Shown here one piece after another: positions 28,120 to 37,168 of a stretch of DNA of 64,000 nt (position 1 is its first letter; every line of letters starts with the position of its first letter). This stretch comes from an uncultured Alphaproteobacteria bacterium (GTDB lineage Bacteria; Pseudomonadota; Alphaproteobacteria; UBA3830), in contig CALXQM010000018.1 of assembly GCA_944390765.1 (NCBI GenBank), positions 1-64,000 of the forward strand, read 5' to 3'. The notes beneath the pieces are model-generated. The model ran no database searches. It was not told the origin of the DNA and saw only the letters and a list, made by a program, of their open reading frames with translations. Both the position numbers and the translations under genes were made by a program.

Positions 28120-30729
28120 ATGGAAGATAGTAATTTACTCTATAAATCTCTTAAAGATTCAACTCCTATGATGTCTCAATATTTGGCATCAAAGGCAGAA
28201 TGTCAAGATTGTCTTTTATTATTTAGGTTAGGTGATTTTTATGAGTTGTTTTTTGAAGATGCTAAAAAAGCTTCATCTATTTTAAATATTGTATTAACGC
28301 ATAGAGGAAAAATGGATGGAGATGATATTCCTATGTGTGGTATTCCTGTTGCAAATCTTGATTATTATGTAGGGAAATTAATTAAAAGCGGTCAAAAGGT
28401 TGCTATTTGTGAACAAATGGAAGATCCAATAGAAGCTAAAAAACGTGGATATAAATCTATTGTTAAACGAGAAATTACTAGAGTTATTTCTGCAGGAACA
28501 TTAGTTGAAGATAATCTTTTGACTTATAATGAACATAATTACTTAATGTCTATTGTTCCAGAATTTAAAAAAGGAAAAATAGAGCATGTTAGCTTTGCGA
28601 TAATTGATATTTCGACAGGAGATTTTTTTGTTAATACTGTTACATATAAAGATGTTGATGATATTTTAGATACTTATTCTCCAAAAGAAATTCTAATACC
28701 ATCAAATTTTGAAGATTTGATTAAAGAGATTTCTGATAAAGAAAATATTACTATAACTCCATTACCATCATCAAAATTTAATCCCCAAATTGAAAAAAGT
28801 CGTTTAGAAAAGTACTTTCAAGTTAGTACATTAGATAGTTTTGAATTAACACATGATACAGAATTATCTTGTTGTGGTTCTATTCTTGAATATTTGATAA
28901 TTACTCAAAAGAGTAATCTGTCAAAGTTACCTATTCCTAAAAAAATTTCTTTAAAAAATTGCTTAGTAATTGATGCATCAACATCAAAAAGCCTGGAAAT
29001 TATGGTATCATCTCATTTAGATAGAAAAAATAGCCTGCTAGATGTTATTGATAGAACTAAAACAGCATTTGGGGCTAGATTATTAGCATCTCGCGTATCT
29101 TTACCCATTGTAGATAAGGATTTGTTAAATAAGAGATTAGATTGTATTGAATTTTTCATAAATCATAAAGAGTTAAATCAAGAAGTAAGGAATTTACTTT
29201 CTCAATGTCCTGATTTTGAAAGATCAATTAATCGTATAAGATTTAATAAATTTTCTCCAAAAGATGTTGAATGTATTCGAGATGCTCTTTTAGCGACATT
29301 GAAATTACAAAAATTATGTAAAAACCAAAATGTTCCAGCAGAGGACAATGCAGTTAATATAGATAAATTATTTGATTTTTCAAAATTAAGTGAAATTTTA
29401 AACAAAGCTTTGGTAAAAAAATTTTCTACTAATGGCTCAGTAATTGCGGAAAAATATTCTGAAGAATTAGATAAATTACGGTATTTACGAGCCAATAGTG
29501 AGAAATTAATACAAAATTTACAGGATAAATATATATATCAGACAGGTATTAATACTTTAAAAATTCGAAATAATGCTATTATTGGTTGGTATATTGAAAT
29601 ACCAGCTTCTCAGCAAAGTAAGATATTGCCAGAATTTAAGCATCGTCAAACTTTAGTCAATAATATAAGATATACTACTGAAGAAATTTTGATACTTCAA
29701 TCCAAGCTAATTTCAATTAATGAACAATACGATACTTTAGAGCAAAAAATTTATCAAGAAATAGTGAATAAGATTATAGAACAATATGACAGTATATCAC
29801 ATGCTATCAAGGTATTATCTCTTTTAGATATATATACAAATTTTGCTGAAATAGCTGTAGAAAGAAATTATATACGCCCAATAATTACTAATGAACCAAT
29901 TTTGCAAATAAAGAATGGTAAGCATCCAGTATTATCTTATTTACAAAAGGAGTTTATAGCTAATGATTGTGATTTATCTGAAGATTCTCGAGTATGCCTT
30001 TTAACAGGACCAAATATGGCGGGGAAAAGTACATATCTAAGACAAAACGCCTTACTTATCATATTGGCTCAAATTGGTTCATTTATTCCTGCAGATGAAG
30101 CTGAAATTGGTATTGTGGATAGATTGTTTTCACGTATTGGTGCGTCAGATGATATAGCAATGGGACGTTCTACATTTATGGTTGAAATGATTGAAACTGC
30201 CACTATTCTTAATCAAGCAACAGAAAAATCTTTTGTAATATTAGATGAAGTTGGTAGGGGAACTTCTACATATGATGGTTTATCTATAGCCTGGGCGGTT
30301 ATCGAACATTTATACAATAAAAATAGATGTAGAGTTTTATTTGCTACGCATTATAGAGAGTTAACAGCGCTAAAAGAAACTTTAAATAATATAAATTGTA
30401 AAACTCTAAAAGTCCAAGAATGGAATGGCAATGTCATTTTTTATCATAAAATCATAGATGGTATTGCTGATAAATCTTATGGTATTCATGTTGCTAGTAT
30501 TGCAGGAGTACCAATTCCAGTTATTCGTAGGGCAAAAAATTTATTATCTAAATTTGAAAAGCAAGATTCTCATAATTTTTCACCAGAACCTGCCGATCAA
30601 ATTGAGTTTGCTTATTCTCCATTACCAAAGTCATCAGTGGAACAAAAACTTCGTCAATTGAATCTAGATAATATGACACCCGTAGAGGCTTTAAATTTAC
30701 TTTATGAAATGAAAAAAATGATAAATTAA
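28120..30729 (+). CDS. mutS: DNA mismatch repair protein MutS
   Basis: About 869 residues from the ATG at 28120; a TTG at 28108 would add four. MutS finds mismatches and slides after ATP binding. The mismatch-reading domain carries GDFYELFFEDA with the Phe-x-Glu wedge near residue 38. The ATPase has Walker A TGPNMAGKSTYLRQ, Walker B VILDEVGRGTSTYDG and LFATHYRELT. The C-terminus includes the helix-turn-helix and a last segment LDNMTPVEALNLLYEMKK, which belongs to the dimer/tetramer domain. mutL is not in the window. Confidence 0.97.
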   Translation: MEDSNLLYKSLKDSTPMMSQYLASKAECQDCLLLFRLGDFYELFFEDAKKASSILNIVLTHRGKMDGDDIPMCGIPVANLDYYVGKLIKSGQKVAICEQMEDPIEAKKRGYKSIVKREITRVISAGTLVEDNLLTYNEHNYLMSIVPEFKKGKIEHVSFAIIDISTGDFFVNTVTYKDVDDILDTYSPKEILIPSNFEDLIKEISDKENITITPLPSSKFNPQIEKSRLEKYFQVSTLDSFELTHDTELSCCGSILEYLIITQKSNLSKLPIPKKISLKNCLVIDASTSKSLEIMVSSHLDRKNSLLDVIDRTKTAFGARLLASRVSLPIVDKDLLNKRLDCIEFFINHKELNQEVRNLLSQCPDFERSINRIRFNKFSPKDVECIRDALLATLKLQKLCKNQNVPAEDNAVNIDKLFDFSKLSEILNKALVKKFSTNGSVIAEKYSEELDKLRYLRANSEKLIQNLQDKYIYQTGINTLKIRNNAIIGWYIEIPASQQSKILPEFKHRQTLVNNIRYTTEEILILQSKLISINEQYDTLEQKIYQEIVNKIIEQYDSISHAIKVLSLLDIYTNFAEIAVERNYIRPIITNEPILQIKNGKHPVLSYLQKEFIANDCDLSEDSRVCLLTGPNMAGKSTYLRQNALLIILAQIGSFIPADEAEIGIVDRLFSRIGASDDIAMGRSTFMVEMIETATILNQATEKSFVILDEVGRGTSTYDGLSIAWAVIEHLYNKNRCRVLFATHYRELTALKETLNNINCKTLKVQEWNGNVIFYHKIIDGIADKSYGIHVASIAGVPIPVIRRAKNLLSKFEKQDSHNFSPEPADQIEFAYSPLPKSSVEQKLRQLNLDNMTPVEALNLLYEMKKMIN

Positions 30730-30759
30730 ATTTATTAATCGACTTGATAATTTAGGAAA

Positions 30760-30796
30760 AAGATTCTTATGCACGTTACTTTCGCTCAGAATGACA
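30760..30796 (+). repeat. Partial copy of the 110-bp palindromic repeat
   Basis: This is the right half only: AAGATTCTTATGCACG, then TTTCGCTCAGAATGAC, matching the right ends of the full copies at 30889, 32111 and 32275. A further fragment, TTTACTCAGAATGACA, lies at about 30810-30825. Confidence 0.6.
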
Positions 30797-30888
30797 AGAA
30801 GGAGGTAAGTTTACTCAGAATGACATTTAAAGGAGGATTGACTTCGTCTAGTATTTATAGGTGTCATTGTTGGGAGCTCTATTTTGAT

Positions 30889-30998
30889 CGTCATTACGAG
30901 GAGAGGATCGACTTGGTAATCCATAAGATAATGCCTCTGATAATGTGATGGAAGTAAGAAATAGATTCTCACGCTCGTTGTACTCACTCAGAATGACG
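30889..30998 (+). repeat. 110-bp palindromic repeat, copy 1
   Basis: It begins CGTCATTACGAGGAG and ends CTCAGAATGACG, so its termini CGTCATT and AATGACG are inverted copies. The middle carries TGGTAATCCATAAGATAATG and AGATTCTCACGCTCGTTG. It is almost identical to the copy at 32275-32384, including the spacer ATGCCTCTGATAATGTGAT. The 413-base space between mutS and the TadE-like gene is filled mostly by this copy and the partial one. Confidence 0.85.
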
Positions 30999-31142
30999 AG
31001 AAGTGGCGTAATCGGCGTTAAAATGATATCATATATACAATTGTGTCGCATTGGATTTTGTCTATAATATTATCATTTTATAAAAATTAACTTTTTATTT
31101 ATTTTTCCTTATTAAAATATATTCTATAGTTGTGGATATACA

Positions 31143-31892
31143 ATGAAGCATTTTATTTACTTAATAAAAAATAAGACTAAAGGTGCAATATTAATAGAAT
31201 TTGCAATAGGTTTACCAATATTGTTTATATTAATTTTATATATTCATGATTTAACTCATTACAAAAAAATAAAAGATAAAACAGAGTTTATAGCATATGA
31301 AATGGCAAATTTGTTTCAAAATGTTTCTCAAAATAGGATAAATAAAGCAATTACATTTAATGATTGTAGATATGTTACAGCAGCAGCGTATTTAACATTT
31401 TATAGAGGAACAGCAATGTACTTTCCACATAAAGAGTCGGGAGGGCATTTCCCTCATCCAATAATTTATTATGTAAAAGGATTAGATAATGGAAATGCTT
31501 CCTGTATATGGAGAACACAAATGCATCCTTCAACAAATACAACTCCAAGTACTATGCTTGGAGGTCCAGACTATGTAGATTATTTAATAAGCGCAGTGAG
31601 ATATAAAACCAATGTGCCCCCAGCACAGATATATCCAGGATTAAAAATAAAACCAGGGGAGATAAAAATTATAATAGATTCGTTTATATTTTATCATACA
31701 ACGCATTCAGCTTATGGTGCAAAAGGATTATCGCCTAGAGAGGTATTTGGATTTAAGATAATTACACCAAAATTTCGTAATAGAACGACTGGAGGTATTT
31801 CCGGAGGATGTAATCAAAACAGTGGATTTTTTAATTCTGTGGTTATTTTTACGCCAAAAGCAGGGTTGTTTTCAGAAACACCGCCTAAATAG
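31143..31892 (+). CDS. TadE-like pilus-assembly family protein, orphan
   Basis: 249 residues. The N-terminus, KGAILIEFAIGLPILFILIL at residues 14-33, is the TadE signature: a short basic lead, a glutamate five residues into the segment and one long hydrophobic helix. The remaining 215 residues should lie outside the membrane; they contain three cysteines and no known domain. TadE-type proteins are minor pilins of the Tad apparatus or related surface structures, but no tadA, tadB, cpaB or flp gene is nearby. A GTGGA site precedes the ATG. Repeats flank the gene on both sides, which suggests an inserted or mobile locus. Confidence 0.7.
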   Translation: MKHFIYLIKNKTKGAILIEFAIGLPILFILILYIHDLTHYKKIKDKTEFIAYEMANLFQNVSQNRINKAITFNDCRYVTAAAYLTFYRGTAMYFPHKESGGHFPHPIIYYVKGLDNGNASCIWRTQMHPSTNTTPSTMLGGPDYVDYLISAVRYKTNVPPAQIYPGLKIKPGEIKIIIDSFIFYHTTHSAYGAKGLSPREVFGFKIITPKFRNRTTGGISGGCNQNSGFFNSVVIFTPKAGLFSETPPK

Positions 31893-31941
31893 CCTTATCA
31901 TTGCACTTTTTTGGTGTCATTATTGGGAGATCTTTCTTTCA

Positions 31942-32036
31942 GCATTATCATGAGGAACAGGGTGACATGGCGTCCATAAATAATATTTTCTAGAATATAT
32001 GGATTCTCACGCTTGTTGTACTCGCTCAGAATGACG
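31942..32036 (+). repeat. Palindromic repeat, diverged copy 2
   Basis: About 95 bases: GCATTATCATGAGGAACAGG at the left and GATTCTCACGCTTG followed by TACTCGCTCAGAATGACG at the right. The middle is shorter and more diverged than in the other copies. Confidence 0.7.
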
Positions 32037-32110
32037 AAAAGGGAGAAATTTACTCTTTAAAGGCGAGATGGAAGTTACAAATCTCTAGTATTGTATAGTA
32101 ACTCTTTTAG

Positions 32111-32221
32111 CGTCATCACGAGGAGCGGAGCGACGTGGTGATCTATACGATAATGCAGATGGTAGCGTGATGAAGATATGCAAATAGATTCTCACACTCA
32201 CTATGTTCGCTCAGAATGACG
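32111..32221 (+). repeat. Palindromic repeat, copy 3
   Basis: 111 bases from CGTCATCACGAGGAGCGGAG to CGCTCAGAATGACG. The left half (GAGCGGAGCGACGTGG) and the right half (AGATTCTCACACTCACTATG) are each partly palindromic. It has the same orientation as copies 1, 2 and 4. Confidence 0.85.
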
Positions 32222-32274
32222 AAAAAGGTGAGGTGACTTCTTTCTTGTTGTTACAGGAAGCATTCTCCTTCTAG

Positions 32275-32384
32275 CGTCATTACGAGGAGCGAAGCGACGT
32301 GGTAATCCATAAGATAATGCCTCTGATAATGTGATAGAAGTAAGCAATAGATTCTCACACTCACTATGTTCGCCCAGCATGACG
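32275..32384 (+). repeat. Palindromic repeat, copy 4
   Basis: 110 bases from CGTCATTACGAGGAGCGAAG to CGCCCAGCATGACG, nearly identical to copy 1 over the middle. Copies 2-4 occupy most of the 645-base gap between the TadE-like gene and rpe. I see no gene in that gap. Confidence 0.85.
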
Positions 32385-32537
32385 AGGAGTGATCTTCTTT
32401 CATACTAAGAAAGAATAGGAAAGACATTCAAATAATGGAATAACGTATTAATGATAGATAATACGGATAATTATTAGATATAAATGCTAAAATATATCAT
32501 AATAATGCGCGTATAAAATTATTTGTTTGCAAATGTA

Positions 32538-33164
32538 TTAGACATTTTTTAATTTATGAATAGATTCACTATAATCATCGCTATTAAATATATATGAGCC
32601 TACAACAGCATAAGTTGCATCGGTACATTCTATAATGGTTTGTTCATTAATACCACCATCTACTCCGATTTCAATATCATGAGATAACATTTGTGCTATT
32701 AAAGATATTTTTAACTTTTGAGAATATATAAAAGACTGACCGCTCATGCCTGGACTAACAGTCATAATTAAAACAGAATCGATTAATTCGCTATTAATAT
32801 ATTTTAAAAAATCTGGAGAAGTAGACGGATTTAACGCTATTCCTGTTTTTTTCCCAAACGATTTTATTAAATCTAAAACTCTATATAAATGATGAGAAGA
32901 TTCAGCGTGCACTGTAATGATGTCTGCTCCAGCTTCAGCAAAATTTTTTATATGCTTTTCTGGTGCATTAACCATTAGATGAACATCAAATATTTGATCA
33001 GTGATTTCTCTATGTGCAGCAATAACATCTACTCCAAACGTAATATTATCTACAAAATTTCCATCCATAATATCCCAATGAATACCATCTGCTGTGGATA
33101 ATTCTCTTAACTCATCTCCTAAACAACATGGATTCGCTGAAAGCATTGAAGCATAAATATTCAT
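32538..33164 (-). CDS. rpe: Ribulose-phosphate 3-epimerase
   Basis: 208 residues, slightly short against about 215-225. It converts ribulose-5-phosphate to xylulose-5-phosphate and so controls the pool used by kdsD. Visible are MLSANPCCLGDEL, the metal and catalytic GIHWDIMDGNFVDN, FDVHLMVNAPEK, and IGVDGGINEQT with VGSYIF near the end. The short form comes partly from a trimmed loop before GIHWD. It is divergent from xth. Confidence 0.93.
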   Translation of the reverse strand: MNIYASMLSANPCCLGDELRELSTADGIHWDIMDGNFVDNITFGVDVIAAHREITDQIFDVHLMVNAPEKHIKNFAEAGADIITVHAESSHHLYRVLDLIKSFGKKTGIALNPSTSPDFLKYINSELIDSVLIMTVSPGMSGQSFIYSQKLKISLIAQMLSHDIEIGVDGGINEQTIIECTDATYAVVGSYIFNSDDYSESIHKLKNV

Positions 33165-33230
33165 AATCTAACCATATTAATTGTTTTTATATTACACTAT
33201 AATTGCATATGTATAAACTGGATATAGAAA

Positions 33231-33959
33231 ATGAAAATAGTATCTTGGAATGTTAATTCAATTAGAGCAAGGTTAGAAAGTTTTAAAGTACTGGCGGAAA
33301 GATATTCTCCCGAAGTAATTCTTCTTCAGGAAACAAGAGTGGAGGATCATCTTTTTCCGAGAGAATTTATTGAAGATTACGGATATAACATCGCTATAAA
33401 AGGTCAAAAAGCCAGAAATGGAGTTGCTATATGTTCAAAACTTCCATTAGAGGAAATTAATTCAGATTTTGCAGAAGAAGCGAGATATATAGAAGCATTT
33501 ACAGGGGGATTATTCGTTGCATCAGTTTATATTCCTAATGGTCAAGAAGTAGATTGTCCTCAGTATTTTTATAAATTAAAATTTTTAGAAAATTTTATAG
33601 AATATTTGAAAAAATTCAAAGAAGAAATTTTTATATTGGGCGGAGACTTCAATGTTGGACCTTATCCACAAGATATTTATATAGATGGTTATGATGGTAT
33701 TGCTGGTTCTTTAAAGGAAAGAGAAGCAATAGCAATGTTGAGAGAATCAGGATTTAAAGATATGCTAGAAACAGCGGGGTATACTTGGTGGAGCTATAGA
33801 CAACGTGGATTTAAAAAAGATAATGGATTCAGATTAGATCAATTTTATATGAATAAAAAAACTCAACCGATATTCAAAGAAGGGAAAGTATTGCTCGATA
33901 TTCGAGAGCTAGAAAGACCATCTGATCATGCTCCAATTATGTGTGAAATAATATATTAG
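33231..33959 (+). CDS. xth: Exodeoxyribonuclease III / AP endonuclease
   Basis: 242 residues. It is an EEP-fold nuclease that cleaves at abasic sites in base-excision repair. Motifs in order are VSWNVNSIRARL, EVILLQETRVED with the metal Glu, GGDFNVGPYPQDI with catalytic Asp and Asn, LDQFYM, and RPSDHAPI with the catalytic His. It is about 15 residues shorter than E. coli Xth. The start is 66 bases from the divergent rpe gene. Confidence 0.93.
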   Translation: MKIVSWNVNSIRARLESFKVLAERYSPEVILLQETRVEDHLFPREFIEDYGYNIAIKGQKARNGVAICSKLPLEEINSDFAEEARYIEAFTGGLFVASVYIPNGQEVDCPQYFYKLKFLENFIEYLKKFKEEIFILGGDFNVGPYPQDIYIDGYDGIAGSLKEREAIAMLRESGFKDMLETAGYTWWSYRQRGFKKDNGFRLDQFYMNKKTQPIFKEGKVLLDIRELERPSDHAPIMCEIIY

Positions 33960-34034
33960 CTGCATTTTTGGTAAATTATCTTATTTTATGATATATTTTT
34001 CACTGATTTTCATTACTTGAGGTTTATATTCATT

Positions 34035-35849
34035 ATGGAACTTAGAAATTTGGCTATTATAGCTCACGTCGATCATGGGAAAACTACTTTAGTAGATGCA
34101 ATGTTTAAACAAAGCGGATTATTTAGAGATAATCAACAAATAAATACATGTGCCATGGATTATAATGATCTAGAACGCGAAAGAGGCATAACCATTTTAG
34201 CTAAATGTACGAGTTTTATTTGGCATAATATAAAATTAAATATAGTAGATACTCCTGGTCATGCCGATTTTGGTGGAGAAGTAGAAAGAATACTTAGCAT
34301 GGTAGATGGGGTATTATTATTAGTTGATGCTTCGGAAGGCCCTATGCCTCAAACCAAATTTGTTCTAACAAAAGCGCTTGCATTAGGTTTGAGACCTATT
34401 GTAGTAATAAATAAAATCGATAAACCAGATGCAAGGGTAAATGAAGTTATAGATGAAGTATTCGATTTGTTTGTTGCTTTAGGAGCAAACGAACAACAGT
34501 TGGATTTTCCTATAATATATGCGTCTGGAAGACATGGATGGGCAACCAAGAATTTAAATGATGAAAGAAAAGATTTAACGCCACTACTAGAAACTATTAT
34601 TGGACATATTCCTTCTCCTCAAATCGATGAAAATGCTCCATTTAAAATGTTAGTAACAATGTTAGATTATGACCAATATGTTGGCAGAGTCCTGACAGGG
34701 AAAATTTTATCGGGAACAGCAAAACTAAATTCTTCTGTTCATGCTCTAAGAGAAAATAAAAATGTTGAAAATGCAAAGTTAACAAAATTATTATCATTTG
34801 AAGGTTTGAAAAGAATTCCTGTAGAAGAAGCGAAATGTGGTGATATTATTGCTATTGCTGGTTTACAAACTGCAACTGTAGCAGACACTATTTGTTCTAC
34901 TGAAGTTACTTCATCTATCAAGGCAATACCAATTGATCCTCCTACTTTATCTATGGTTTTTTCAATAAATGATTCTCCGCTAGCAGGTCAAGAAGGAAAA
35001 AAACTGACTTCCAGGATGATATGGGATAGATTACAGAAAGAAGCAGAAGGTAATATTTCTATTTCTGTCAGTAGAGCTAATGATACAGATTCTTTTATCG
35101 TAGCTGGAAGAGGGGAATTACAATTAGGTATTCTAATAGAGACAATGCGAAGAGAAGGTTTTGAATTATCCATAAGTAGACCTCATGTTTTGTATAAAAC
35201 AGATGAAAAAACCGGAGAAAAACTTGAGCCTATGGAAGAATTATATATAGATCTAGATGACGAATTTACAGGAGCTATAGTAGAGAAAATCACATTGAGA
35301 AAAGGTTCTTTATTAGATATGCGTCCATCAGGAACAGGAAAAACAAGGTTAAAATTTTTAATACCTACAAGGGGGTTAATAGGATACCATAGTGAATTTT
35401 TAACAGATACACGTGGTTCAGGAATAATGAATCGTTCTTTCTCAGGTTATGAACCTTATAAAGGAACAATTGAAGGGAGAACAAAGGGCGTTTTAGTATC
35501 TAATATTTCTGGTTCAGCTGTTCCATATGCATTATTCTTTTTAGAAGAAAGGGGGACTTTATTTATAAATCCAGGAGACCCAGTATACGAAGGTATGATT
35601 ATCGGAGAACATAATAAAGGTAATGATTTAGATGTAAATCCAACTAAAACTAAACAATTAACTAATATGAGGGCATCAGGCAAGGATGATAATATTAAAT
35701 TGTCTCCTCCAAGAATAATGGCGTTAGAACAAGCGCTTTCTTATATTCAAGATGATGAATTAGTTGAAGTTACTCCTAGTTGTATTAGGCTAAGAAAAAA
35801 ATATCTGGATCAAATTACTCGAAAGAAAATGAGTCGTATCAACCAATGA
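34035..35849 (+). CDS. typA: Ribosome-associated GTPase TypA/BipA
   Basis: About 604 residues from the ATG at 34035, chosen because the family starts MELRNLAIIAHVDHGKTTL; a TTG at 34017 would add six residues. A GAGG site lies upstream. The G domain shows AHVDHGKTT, DTPGHADFGGEVER and NKIDKPDAR. Later come EF-G-like domains III and V and the TypA-specific C-terminal domain (KTKQLTNMRASGKDD). TypA helps 50S assembly and stress growth. Its stop overlaps the next gene as ATGA, coupling it to an AmpG-like permease. Confidence 0.95.
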   Translation: MELRNLAIIAHVDHGKTTLVDAMFKQSGLFRDNQQINTCAMDYNDLERERGITILAKCTSFIWHNIKLNIVDTPGHADFGGEVERILSMVDGVLLLVDASEGPMPQTKFVLTKALALGLRPIVVINKIDKPDARVNEVIDEVFDLFVALGANEQQLDFPIIYASGRHGWATKNLNDERKDLTPLLETIIGHIPSPQIDENAPFKMLVTMLDYDQYVGRVLTGKILSGTAKLNSSVHALRENKNVENAKLTKLLSFEGLKRIPVEEAKCGDIIAIAGLQTATVADTICSTEVTSSIKAIPIDPPTLSMVFSINDSPLAGQEGKKLTSRMIWDRLQKEAEGNISISVSRANDTDSFIVAGRGELQLGILIETMRREGFELSISRPHVLYKTDEKTGEKLEPMEELYIDLDDEFTGAIVEKITLRKGSLLDMRPSGTGKTRLKFLIPTRGLIGYHSEFLTDTRGSGIMNRSFSGYEPYKGTIEGRTKGVLVSNISGSAVPYALFFLEERGTLFINPGDPVYEGMIIGEHNKGNDLDVNPTKTKQLTNMRASGKDDNIKLSPPRIMALEQALSYIQDDELVEVTPSCIRLRKKYLDQITRKKMSRINQ

Positions 35850-37168
35850 ATTTAAAATCTTTTGTTATTGATTTAGCAAATTCTTATTTTCAGAAAGGAT
35901 TAGGTTCAAAATTTTTTTTGGGATTCACTTGTGGAATCCCTTTTTTATTACGATTAGCTATACTTGATATTTGGCTAAAAGATTGTGGTTTATCAAATAG
36001 TGCAATAGGTTTTTTTACAATTATTCAGTGGCCATATATATTAAAATTTCTTTGGGCGCCTTTTATTGAAAAATTTGATTTTCCTATTTTATCGAAAATT
36101 CTGAAAGGTAGAAAAAAAGGATGGGCAGTAGCAAGTCAATTATTACTGTTTGTAGGTATTTTAGGAATGGCCACATCAAGTCCCGATAGTAATTTGTATA
36201 GGCTACTTTTCTTTGCGTCTATAGTTGCGTTTGCTGACGGATGTCAAGATGTTTCAATTTATGCTTGCCAATGGGATAGAATTCCTGCAAGAATGTATGG
36301 TCCAACCGCGGGTGTGTTTGTTTTAGGTTATCGTTTAGGTTTATTTTTTTCAAAAAGTCTTACTTTATATATCGCCCATTTTTTTAATTGGAATTATGCT
36401 TATGGAATAATGGCTTTTTCTGTATTTTTATGCACTATATTTATTCTACGTATGCCCGAACCCTTATCAAATGTTAAAGAAGATAAAAACTCTAAAATTA
36501 TACCAAATTCTTCTTTAAGAAATATCATAAAAAATACGATATTGAACTGTTTATTAGATCCATTTAAGAAATTTTTGAAAAACCAAAATTGGATGAAATT
36601 TATATCAATAATAATGTTATATCGTACTGGCGATATTTTGTTTCAAAAAATGAGTAAATTATTTTACATAGATTTAGGTTTTTCTATTTTAGATATCGCT
36701 AATGTTGTGCAGGTATTTGGAAGTATAGCAACATTATTAGGAAGTATCATAGGAGGTTATTTTATAAAAAAGATAGGTTTAATAAAATCTATGTTTTATT
36801 TTGCAATAATACATGGTATATCCTGTTACTTATGTTATATATTATTGGCTGTAATAGAAAATAATTTGCCAATGTTATATCTCTCTGTTTTTATTGAACA
36901 TGGAGCAAATGGCGCTATTGCAACTGCATTCGTAGCATTTTTATATTGTATAAGTGATAAAAAATATATTGCAACTCAATACGCGTTGCTTTGGGCATTT
37001 TATGGAATAAGTAGTATGTTTTTTAGATCAATATCAGGAATATTGGCTGATTTTTTAGGATGGATGTATTTCTTTTTTCTTATTCCATTTACTTTTATCC
37101 CAAGTCTTTTGATTTTGTATTCATTAAAAAAAGATAAAATATTAGATAAACTTCAATGCACTACTTAA
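35846..37168 (+). CDS. ampG: AmpG-like MFS permease, copy 1
   Basis: 440 residues with about 12 hydrophobic helices. The AmpG/MFS pattern is seen in GFTCGIPFLLRLAILDIWLK, GFFTIIQWPYILKFLWAPFIE and ADGCQDVSIYACQW. AmpG carries anhydromuropeptides inward for wall recycling; in Rickettsiales and Holosporales paralogues may import other host compounds, so the substrate is uncertain. The start overlaps typA by four bases (ATGA). It overlaps the second copy by 13 bases. KIIPNSSLRN in the middle is the cytoplasmic loop. Confidence 0.85.
   Translation: MNLKSFVIDLANSYFQKGLGSKFFLGFTCGIPFLLRLAILDIWLKDCGLSNSAIGFFTIIQWPYILKFLWAPFIEKFDFPILSKILKGRKKGWAVASQLLLFVGILGMATSSPDSNLYRLLFFASIVAFADGCQDVSIYACQWDRIPARMYGPTAGVFVLGYRLGLFFSKSLTLYIAHFFNWNYAYGIMAFSVFLCTIFILRMPEPLSNVKEDKNSKIIPNSSLRNIIKNTILNCLLDPFKKFLKNQNWMKFISIIMLYRTGDILFQKMSKLFYIDLGFSILDIANVVQVFGSIATLLGSIIGGYFIKKIGLIKSMFYFAIIHGISCYLCYILLAVIENNLPMLYLSVFIEHGANGAIATAFVAFLYCISDKKYIATQYALLWAFYGISSMFFRSISGILADFLGWMYFFFLIPFTFIPSLLILYSLKKDKILDKLQCTT

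Noticed and set aside
30730-32537. CRISPR array formed by the repeats
   Set aside because: Units are about 110 bases, unevenly spaced and palindromic at their ends, with no short direct repeats and no cas genes.
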